From NCBI RefSeq assembly GCF_014203395.1, contig NZ_JACHIW010000001.1, forward strand, positions 5,563,501 through 5,627,500: a DNA stretch of 64,000 nucleotides, read 5' to 3'. The stretch comes from Saccharopolyspora phatthalungensis. Its GTDB lineage: Bacteria > Actinomycetota > Actinomycetes > Mycobacteriales > Pseudonocardiaceae. Positions within the stretch are counted from its first letter, which is position 1; each line of letters begins with the position of its first letter. Positions 54,032 to 64,000 of the stretch are shown here, piece by piece. The position numbers were made by a program, and so were the translations under genes. A model generated the notes under the pieces. That model worked only from the letters and a program-made list of their open reading frames with translations, was not told where the DNA came from and ran no database searches.

Positions 54032-54237
54032 CGCATGCTCCCTACCGGAAAGGGGTTCCTCGCGATTGTGCAGTGACCCGCCGGGCCGGGCGAGTCGTTG
54101 CCTCGTGACCTCGGCGTGTTCGCACGCGACGTCCGGTGCGGGAAACGGCGATCGTGGTGGCGGTCTGCCGAGAAAAGACTTCGCGCAGCAGTCGCCGTGG
54201 CCGGAGCCAGAGCCGATTGCGCGCTGTGACCGGGGAC

Positions 54238-54504
54238 CTATTCGAGGCGGAGCTGCCAGTTGCGGGTGATGATCACGATCGCCGCTAGCGCGCCGGCGGT
54301 GAACACGCCACCGCCCTCCCCGAGGAACAGGCACATCACCGCGACGATCAACGTGAACACCACCAGCAGCATCCGCGGCGACATGTGCGCCCACACTTGC
54401 CGCCACACACTCGTCTCGGTCAACCGGCGGGCAAGTTTGGGGTCGTCGCCGATGAGCTGCTGCTCGATCTCCCTCAGGCGGCGCCGCTCGTCCCTGGGTA
54501 GCAT
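54238..54504 (-). CDS. DUF3040 domain-containing small membrane protein
   Basis: An 88-residue DUF3040 protein, common in actinobacteria. It opens with the family motif MLPRDERRRLREIEQQLIGDDPKLARRL and then has two hydrophobic helices (MLLVVFTLIVAVMCLFLG and VFTAGALAAIVIIT). The function is unknown. ATG 54504 is chosen because the motif starts there and GGAGGTGGCC precedes it. The longer frame would add residues foreign to the family. It is divergent from the ArsC-like gene. Confidence 0.9.
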   Translation of the reverse strand: MLPRDERRRLREIEQQLIGDDPKLARRLTETSVWRQVWAHMSPRMLLVVFTLIVAVMCLFLGEGGGVFTAGALAAIVIITRNWQLRLE

Positions 54505-54638
54505 GGCCACCTCCAACGGGTCGTCCGCCTGGTTGAACAAGTATCGCAACGAAGCTCCCCGCTGTGAAGGGTCCAACGACACGTGTGTCAAGGGGTGCGG
54601 CTAGCCTGTTCCGCAGTCGTCGCGGGCTAGGAGTGCCG

Positions 54639-54995
54639 ATGGAGATCTGGGTCAATCCGGCGTGTTCGAAGTGCCGTTCGGCGGTGTCGTTGCTGGACGA
54701 GGCGGGCGTGGACTACACGGTGCGGCGGTACCTGGAGGAGCCGCCGACGGCCGCGGAACTGGCCGAGGTGCTCGACCGGCTCGGCCTGGAGCCTTGGGAC
54801 ATCGCCCGGCTGACCGAGCCCGTGTCCCAGGAGCTCGGCCTGAAGACCTGGGTGCGAGAACCGGTGAGCCGTGCCGAATGGATCGAAGCACTCGTGGCGA
54901 ACCCCGAGCTCATCCAGCGCCCGATCATCACGGCCGACGACGGCACCACCGTCGTCGCCCGGACCCCGGAAGCCGTGCGGTCGGTGTTGCCCTGA
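54639..54995 (+). CDS. ArsC/Spx-family thioredoxin-fold protein
   Basis: A 118-residue protein of the arsenate reductase ArsC-like/Spx superfamily. The N-terminal IWVNPACSKCRSAVSLLDE carries a CxxC at residues 9 and 12. The C-terminal ELIQRPIITADDGTTVVARTPEAV matches the family's RPI motif region. It could be an arsenate reductase of the glutaredoxin-dependent type or an Spx-like redox protein. No arsenic resistance genes are nearby, so ArsC activity should not be assumed. ATG 54639 follows TAGGAGTGCCG. Confidence 0.9.
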   Translation: MEIWVNPACSKCRSAVSLLDEAGVDYTVRRYLEEPPTAAELAEVLDRLGLEPWDIARLTEPVSQELGLKTWVREPVSRAEWIEALVANPELIQRPIITADDGTTVVARTPEAVRSVLP

Positions 54996-55094
54996 TCGCC
55001 ACCGCGCCGCCCGAAACCGGTGCACGCCCGGAAGTCCCGCTTGGTTCCGCCGGAAACTGTCCAACCGGCACGGCGGGGATCCGGTCAGTTCCCG

Positions 55095-55445
55095 CTACGC
55101 CCCGACGGGCCAGCCGTGGGGGAGCGGACGCATGCCGGTGACCGGGCCGAGCCAGACGTAGACCCAGCACGCTCCGCCATCGAGTTCGATCCGGCGGCGC
55201 TCGTACTCGGGTCCTTCGTACTCGTCGAGCACCGGCAATGCGCGATCCGGGTCGCGCAGCCGGAAAACCTGCGCCGGTACGCGAGAAACCCCGTCAAGCT
55301 TCAGCGCGGGGTAGCCGCATTCCGTGTCGTACAGCGCGCCGGGCAGCGACGCCGGCTCGGCCGGGCCGATGACCAGCGGGGCCAGCAGCTGCCAAGCCGC
55401 CGCGCCGCTTTGCAGCGTGCCGTAAACGGCGATGCGATCGGACAC
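55095..55445 (-). CDS. Gamma-glutamylcyclotransferase (AIG2-like) family protein
   Basis: A 116-residue GGCT/AIG2-like protein. The substrate loop IAVYGTLQSG follows immediately after the start, and the catalytic Glu lies in LPVLDEYEGPEYERRRIEL. Family members cyclise gamma-glutamyl compounds to 5-oxoproline, though many have unknown substrates. GTG 55445 is chosen because the YGTL motif normally lies within the first ten residues. The upstream extension is not family-like. Confidence 0.88.
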   Translation of the reverse strand: MSDRIAVYGTLQSGAAAWQLLAPLVIGPAEPASLPGALYDTECGYPALKLDGVSRVPAQVFRLRDPDRALPVLDEYEGPEYERRRIELDGGACWVYVWLGPVTGMRPLPHGWPVGA

Positions 55446-55530
55446 ATCGTCGATTCTCGCGCATGCCTTTTCCCGAGCTCCGCATGCCGGTGGGGCGGAC
55501 GCTCTTCGCGCCCGCCCCACCGGTGCTCGA

Positions 55531-58020
<2,490 letters not shown>

Positions 58021-58065
58021 TCCTAACCTCCTCGCGACGGTGTTGCTGGCTTGCACCGCCATCTA

Positions 58066-58086
58066 CTTGAGTCTGTTGTTATCAAC
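58066..58086. promoter_or_regulatory. HAIR-like (HspR) element upstream of the ClpC-type gene
   Basis: The half-site CTTGAGT is perfect, followed by seven bases and the degenerate half TATCAAC (consensus ACTCAAG, sharing TCAA). Spacing and half-site match the HAIR operator of the heat-shock repressor HspR. It lies 46 bases upstream of the ATG. Confidence 0.5.
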
Positions 58087-58293
58087 CAACGTCAGTCTCG
58101 TCCAGGTAATTCCCTCCAGTCCCACGAGTGGTGCGCGTCACCACTGGTCGCACCTCGCCGCTTTATATGCGCCTCCTGGAATATTGAGATGTGTTCCCGA
58201 TCCGCCGGCAGGAGGCGCCGGGGCTTGACCTCTAGTTAAGTGGAAGATTCAGGCTGGTTGCGGCTGTGCTCGCGGAACGTTGGAGGGCGAGGC

Positions 58294-58923
58294 ATGGGGA
58301 CTTCGGTGGATCGTTCGGTGTTCGACTCGACCTATGCGGCGAACACCGCGCCGTGGGTGATCGGCGCGCCGCAGCCGGCGATCGTCGAATTGGAGAGGGC
58401 CGGCAGCATCCGCGGCGCGGTGCTCGACCCCGGCTGCGGCACCGGGGAGCACACGATCCTGCTGACCAGGCTGGGCTACGACGTGCGGGGAGTGGACTTC
58501 TCGGCGGCGGCCATCGAACAGGCTCGGGCCAACGCCGCCCGGCAGCAGGTCGACGCCCGCTTCGAGGTCGCCGACGCGTTGCGGCTCGATGGGGGGCCGC
58601 GATTCGGCACCGTTGTGGACAGCGCGTTGTTCCACGTGTTCGGGGCCGAGGACCGGGCGGCCTACGTGCGGAGTCTGCACGGCGTGTGCCGACCCGGGGC
58701 GAGGGTGCACGTCCTGGCGCTCGCCGATGTCGAGCCGGCCCTTGGCCCGGTCGTCGGCGAAGCGGTGTTCAAGGAGACCTTCGCCGAGGGCTGGCGGGTG
58801 GAGGGGATCCGTCCGAGCAGCTACCGGGGAGTCGCCCGCGGTGAGCATGCGAAGGCGTTCGACGTTGACGAGGGCGCGCTGGTCGACGTCCCGGCCTGGC
58901 TGGCCACCGCCACCCGACTCTGA
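58294..58923 (+). CDS. Class I SAM-dependent methyltransferase
   Basis: A 209-residue Rossmann-fold methyltransferase. SAM-binding motif I reads AVLDPGCGTGEHTILL, motif II RGVDFSAAAIEQARANA, and a post-motif ADALRLD follows. The C-terminal half lacks a recognisable substrate domain. ATG 58294 follows GGAGGGCGAGGC. It is divergent from the clpC-type gene and followed by an XdhC-like gene 61 bases later, but no shared pathway is evident. Confidence 0.9.
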   Translation: MGTSVDRSVFDSTYAANTAPWVIGAPQPAIVELERAGSIRGAVLDPGCGTGEHTILLTRLGYDVRGVDFSAAAIEQARANAARQQVDARFEVADALRLDGGPRFGTVVDSALFHVFGAEDRAAYVRSLHGVCRPGARVHVLALADVEPALGPVVGEAVFKETFAEGWRVEGIRPSSYRGVARGEHAKAFDVDEGALVDVPAWLATATRL

Positions 58924-58984
58924 TCGTCTACAGTGGACCACTGAGGGTGTGGTCCCGGACCTGTGCGGCTGGCACACTGGGTGG

Positions 58985-59494
58985 ATGACCGAGGATGCTG
59001 CGTGCGCGGTGGCGCACGGTGAAGTTCCGGTGGAGCCCGGTGGCCGCACGCTGGCGGCGGTTTTCGCCTCGCCGGTGGCCGAATACCTGCTGCGCTACGG
59101 CCGGGACCTCGGATTCCGGCCGCTGCTGATCGAACCCGACGCCGAGCGCGCGGCGTCGGCCGGGCCGGACGCGGTATCGGCGGTGCCGGAGCTGGACGCC
59201 GACGCGGACGTCGTGGTCACCGACCATCACCGAGCGGAACTCGGTCCGGTGCTGCGGGAGGTGCTCAAGCACGACGTCCGCTGGGTTGGCATCATGGGCA
59301 ACCCGCGTCACGTCGGACCGCACGTGGCCGCGCTGCAGGATCTCGGCGTCCCGGATGCCGAGATCAAGCGGGTGCACCGGCCGATCGGCCTGAACATCGG
59401 CTCCCGCACGCCACCGGAGATCGCCATCGCGACCCTCGCGGGTCTGCTGGCCGACCGAAACGGCAAACCCGGCGGCTTCGCCTTCCCCGTCTGA
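58985..59494 (+). CDS. XdhC-family protein, Rossmann (C-terminal) domain only
   Basis: A 169-residue protein matching the C-terminal XdhC Rossmann-like domain: VVVTDHHRAELGPVLREVLKHDVRWVGIMGNPRHVGPHVAAL and RPIGLNIGSRTPPEIAIATLAGLLADRNG. Full XdhC/CoxI proteins also have an N-terminal domain and help insert sulfurated molybdenum cofactor into xanthine dehydrogenase-type enzymes. That domain is absent here and no molybdenum hydroxylase genes are nearby, so this is either a stand-alone family member or a trimmed paralogue. Confidence 0.87.
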   Translation: MTEDAACAVAHGEVPVEPGGRTLAAVFASPVAEYLLRYGRDLGFRPLLIEPDAERAASAGPDAVSAVPELDADADVVVTDHHRAELGPVLREVLKHDVRWVGIMGNPRHVGPHVAALQDLGVPDAEIKRVHRPIGLNIGSRTPPEIAIATLAGLLADRNGKPGGFAFPV

Positions 59495-59597
59495 CCGGAC
59501 GATCTGGCGATCTCGGCCCGGAACGGGCCTCCCAGCAGGGAGAAATGAGGCTGCGCAAACCACTTTTGAAACACTCGCTAGCCGGGAGGTCGCGTTG

Positions 59598-60398
59598 GTG
59601 AGCGGGATTGCCTTTCGGGAACTGTCGCCGGTGTCCTTCTTGGAGCGTGCGGCGGTGGTGTTCGCCGATCGTCCGGCGGTCGTCGACGGCGCGCAGAGCT
59701 ACACCTACTCGCAGTTTTGGGACCGCGCGCAACGGCTGGCGGGAATGCTCGCCGCGCACGGAGTTCCGCCAGGTGACCGGGTCACGGTCCTGTCGCCTAA
59801 TACGCATGTGCTGGTGGAAGCGCACTACGGGGTGCCGCTGGCCGGAGCGGTGCTGGTCGCGCTGAACACCCGACTGGCGGCAGCCGAAATCGGCTACATC
59901 CTCGAACACAGCGGCGCGCAACTGGCCATTGTGGACACCGAGTACCGACGGGTGCTCGACGAGGCGGCCCCCGGCCCGGATCTCGTGGTGATCGATTCCG
60001 AATGCTATGACTCGCTGCGCGACGAGGCCGAACCGCACCGGGTCGAGGTGACCGACGAGCGGTCGCTGCTGTCGATCAACTACACCAGCGGAACCAAGGG
60101 CTGGGAGCGTAGGATCTTTTGGTTCGGATCATCCACAGTGGAGCAGCTCAGCAACCTCGGCCGACCGGCCACCGGCGAAGAGATCGCAGCCACGCTGCAC
60201 GCGGTCGACGCAGGTGCGGACTGGCTCCCACTACGCATCGCCTGCCTGGAACGCTCGTTGGCCGCTGTCCTGCTCATCGCCGCGCGGCACCGCACGGTGG
60301 CCTGGTCAAGTCGTACGAGGAAGTGGATCAAGGGGCGCAGGACCGCTTCGCCCAGATCCTCCAGGGTGGCGGCCCCGATACTTTCACGCGGCAAGTAA
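59598..60398 (+). pseudogene. Chimeric frame: truncated acyl-CoA synthetase joined to lasso-peptide B2 fragment
   Basis: A 266-residue frame with two unrelated parts. Residues 1 to about 167 are the N-terminus of an AMP-binding acyl-CoA synthetase (SPVSFLERAAVVFADRPAVVDG, VTVLSPNTHVLVEAHYGVPLAGAVLVALNTRL), ending abruptly inside the ATP-loop motif at INYTSGTKG instead of YTSGTTG. From there the sequence matches a lasso-peptide B2 transglutaminase-like protein (GRPATGEEIAATLHAVDAGADWLPLRIACLERSLAAVLLIAARHRTVAW, with the catalytic-type Cys in ACLERS) and breaks off before its His motif. Both parts lack essential halves, so the product is almost certainly inactive. It starts GTG 59598 after GGGAGGT. 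This is a recombination junction. Confidence 0.75.
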
Positions 60399-60763
60399 GG
60401 CACTGGATGCCTACACCGCCACGCTGACGTGGGCTCAGGGCCAGGCGGCTGAGGCGATCCGGTTGTGGGACGAGGGGCAGCCCCCACTCGCCAGGCCGCC
60501 GCCGAGCACGACAAGGCTGTGCAGCAAGCGCCGCCCGGCACCCCGGCGGTTCCGTTCACGCCGGTCGCAACTCCAGCGGCAGAGGCGACGCCAAGGACGA
60601 GGACAAGATCGCCAGCGTCGTAGAGGACGTCGCGAAAAACCCAGAATCTCCGCCCGTACTCCAGCCCAACGATCGCTGGGCTGTCTGGGGAACCAGAGAG
60701 GGCGAAAGGATCAAGGTGATCGTGCAGAAAGACGGGCGGATTTGGACCGCCCATCCCGATTAA
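60384..60763 (+). pseudogene. Decayed type VII-type polymorphic toxin (C-terminal part)
   Basis: Fragments readable in shifting frames. Near 60388-60480: ASKALDAYTATLTWAQGQAAEAIRLWDEGQ, a linker typical of actinobacterial WXG-like secreted polymorphic toxins. Next, in another frame, AAEHDKAVQQAPPGTPAVPFTP, which often follows it. Then, ending TAA at 60763, a toxin-like tail with DEDKIASVVEDVAKNPESPP and DRWAVWGTREGERIKVIVQK followed by DGRIWTAHPD. At least two frameshifts separate these pieces and the N-terminal secretion domain is missing. The tail resembles RNase-type toxin C-termini. The MafI-like immunity gene follows 29 bases later. Confidence 0.65.
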
Positions 60764-60792
60764 TCCGAGACATAGTAGGTTGATTACAGGTT

Positions 60793-61089
60793 ATGGATAT
60801 TGCGAAGATCCGCCGCGATGCGCGGACATTGCTCGAACAGCTCGCGGATCGACTTACGGAAGATCAAGCAGACACCTGTCAATCCTTGTCCAGAGCAGGC
60901 GAGTTGGCCGAGTTGGTCGATGTCATGTGCGCGATCCTCTATAAGAACAAAATTCCAGTTACACAGAAGGAACGAGAGCTGCTGGTCGGCGTGCTCGCCG
61001 AGTACCCGGTCCCTGTCGAAGGCTACGACTACATCAACAAGCGCGACGAGATACTGGCCATGCTCACGGTCACCCCCGAAACTGACTGA
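60793..61089 (+). CDS. MafI-like immunity protein
   Basis: A 98-residue acidic, helical protein opening MDIAKIRRDARTLLEQLADRL and containing ELAELVDVMCAILYKNKIPVTQKERELL and EGYDYINKRDEILAML, a pattern I recognise from MafI-family immunity proteins that neutralise polymorphic toxins. The frame is intact while the toxin just upstream is broken, so it may persist as an orphan immunity gene protecting against toxins from related strains. Its start codon is a clear ATG, though the ribosome binding site is weak (ACAGG). Confidence 0.75.
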   Translation: MDIAKIRRDARTLLEQLADRLTEDQADTCQSLSRAGELAELVDVMCAILYKNKIPVTQKERELLVGVLAEYPVPVEGYDYINKRDEILAMLTVTPETD

Positions 61090-61180
61090 CGCGGATCGAC
61101 CAGTGTTGGCATCCGCGTCGATACCTTCCACAGCTGAACCCCCGGCGCGCCCCTGCGTCGGGGGTTCTGGCGAATCAAAA

Positions 61181-63037
<1,857 letters not shown>

Positions 63038-63142
63038 CTTACGCAGCACCCCCGACCGGGAACGGGCCGGAGGAACGCTGGTGACCATTGCCGGCCCGCC
63101 CGAGGCGCGGCCCGCCTCACCTCCGACGGAATCCCCGAGTCC

Positions 63143-64000
63143 TTATGGACGAACGCTGATGATCGTCTTGCCCTTGCGGCGCTCGGTCGAGTTGAGGGCC
63201 GCGACGGCGTCGTCGAGGGTCGCGACGTTGCCGATGTTCGTCCGCAGTCGTGCGTCCCGCACCCGCTGCACGATCTCACCCAGTTGGCCGCGATCGGACT
63301 CGACAACGAAGTCGACCGCCAGGCCGTCGGTGGGCCGCGCCTCGGTCGGCCCGACGACGGACACCAGCGTTCCTCCGGCCCGAATCAGGCCTGCGGACCG
63401 CCTCTGGATGTCGCCGCCGATGACATCGAAAACCACATCGACTCCGCCGACGTCTTCCAGCGCATCGTTGTCGAGGTCGACGAACTCTTGCGCGCCGAAG
63501 TCGAGCGTCTTCCGGCGGTCGGCGGCGCGTCCGGCGCCGATGACGTAGGCGCCGAACTCGCGTGCGAGTTGCGTCACCATCGTCCCGACTGAGCCGGCCG
63601 CGCCATGCACGAGGACGCTCCGCCCCGCCTGAAGGCGGCCGTGCTCGAACAGCCCTTGCCATGCGGTCAAGCCCGAGATCGGCAGGCTCGCGCCCACCGT
63701 GAAGTCGACGTCGCCCGGCAGCGGCGCGAGGTTGCGTGCCTCGACGGCCACGTACTCCGCCAGGGTGCCGTTGCGATGCCAGTCCGTGAGGCCGAACACC
63801 CGCTGTCCCACCGACAGCCCCGTCGTGCCGTACCCGAGAGCGGCGACCACTCCGGCCAGCTCGTGCCCAGGGATCGACGGTGTTCGGTCACGGTCGGCGC
63901 GATCGGTCCAGGTCGAGGGCCACGCCAGCTCAGTCGGAACGAATCCCGACGAATGAACCTGAACAACGACGTCGTTTATCGCTGCCGGCGGCTCGGGCCG
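63143..64000 (-). CDS. Zinc-type alcohol dehydrogenase / quinone oxidoreductase-like protein, 5' end cut off
   Basis: The frame runs to base 64000, so the N-terminus lies beyond the window; 285 residues are visible. Segments PSIPGHELAGVVAALGYG, LPISGLTAWQGLF and VLVHGAAGSVGTMVTQLAREFGAYVIG (NADP-binding) define the medium-chain dehydrogenase/reductase superfamily, quinone oxidoreductase subgroup. The GHE motif is present, but zinc-ligand Cys residues of true alcohol dehydrogenases are not seen in the visible part. Likely an NADPH-dependent enone or quinone reductase. Confidence 0.88.
   Translation of the reverse strand, partial: RPEPPAAINDVVVQVHSSGFVPTELAWPSTWTDRADRDRTPSIPGHELAGVVAALGYGTTGLSVGQRVFGLTDWHRNGTLAEYVAVEARNLAPLPGDVDFTVGASLPISGLTAWQGLFEHGRLQAGRSVLVHGAAGSVGTMVTQLAREFGAYVIGAGRAADRRKTLDFGAQEFVDLDNDALEDVGGVDVVFDVIGGDIQRRSAGLIRAGGTLVSVVGPTEARPTDGLAVDFVVESDRGQLGEIVQRVRDARLRTNIGNVATLDDAVAALNSTERRKGKTIISVRP

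Noticed and set aside
54639..54995. Arsenic resistance locus
   Set aside because: The ArsC-like protein stands alone with no ArsR, ArsB or Acr3 genes, and the superfamily includes Spx-type proteins.
58985..59494. Possible molybdenum hydroxylase maturation operon
   Set aside because: Only an XdhC C-terminal-type gene is present; no xanthine or CO dehydrogenase subunits lie near it.

Overview
The window is GC-rich actinobacterial chromosome. The best taxonomic clue is the 46-residue lanthipeptide precursor at 40762, which closely resembles, from memory, the erythreapeptin precursor of Saccharopolyspora erythraea. The DUF397 genes, DUF574 methyltransferase, conservon and LysX also fit a Pseudonocardiaceae member, probably Saccharopolyspora. 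No tRNA, rRNA, CRISPR array or intact insertion sequence was seen.

Layout. 1-5.4 kb: 3' end of a KAS III gene, a GlsB-type membrane protein, a DUF574 methyltransferase, a Bcr/CflA efflux pump with a large palindrome in its promoter region, and a copper module (CsoR with a visible operator, a His-rich DUF6153 protein and a Met/His-rich DUF305 lipoprotein). 5.6-13.7 kb: a complete four-gene Wadjet (JetABCD) anti-plasmid operon of the DUF2397/DUF2398/SMC/DUF2399 kind. 13.8-18.8 kb: a 1,673-residue CpnT-like polymorphic effector with an amidoligase-like C-terminal region. 18.8-23.2 kb: two divergent sugar-catabolic gene sets (ThuA, two Gfo/Idh/MocA oxidoreductases, a sugar phosphate isomerase). 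23.2-24.2 kb: two tandem DUF397 genes and a zinc-finger gene. 24.8-28.9 kb: a conservon (CvnABCD signalling operon) closed by a strong terminator. 28.9-31.5 kb: tryptophanase-like lyase plus DMATS-type indole prenyltransferase. 31.8-36.3 kb: TetR regulator, rifampicin-phosphotransferase-like enzyme and DHA2 efflux pump in one operon with a palindromic operator. 38.0-44.4 kb: class III lanthipeptide cluster (LanKC, precursor, two ABC half-transporters). 44.8-50.7 kb: LysX and two membrane-anchored esterase-D-like proteins. 50.7-54.5 kb: sulfonate use (SsuD, SsuA), a beta-hydroxyacid dehydrogenase and a DUF3040 protein. 54.6-59.5 kb: ArsC/Spx-like protein, gamma-glutamylcyclotransferase-like protein, a ClpC-type ATPase with a HAIR-like site, a methyltransferase and an XdhC-like protein. 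59.6-61.1 kb: a recombination scar joining an acyl-CoA synthetase stump, a lasso-peptide B2 fragment and a decayed type VII-type toxin, followed by an intact MafI-like immunity gene. 61.2-64 kb: RecQ-family helicase and a zinc-type quinone oxidoreductase cut by the window edge.

A palindromic repeat with arms near GGCGATTTCAATGGAAA recurs at least four times between genes (3.6, 23.6, 37.6 and 52.9 kb). One copy carries paired, base-pair-preserving substitutions. The strongest leads are this repeat family, the amidoligase effector, the Wadjet operon, the toxin/immunity scar, the prenyl-indole pair, and a conservon kinase whose expected phosphoacceptor His is replaced by Asn.
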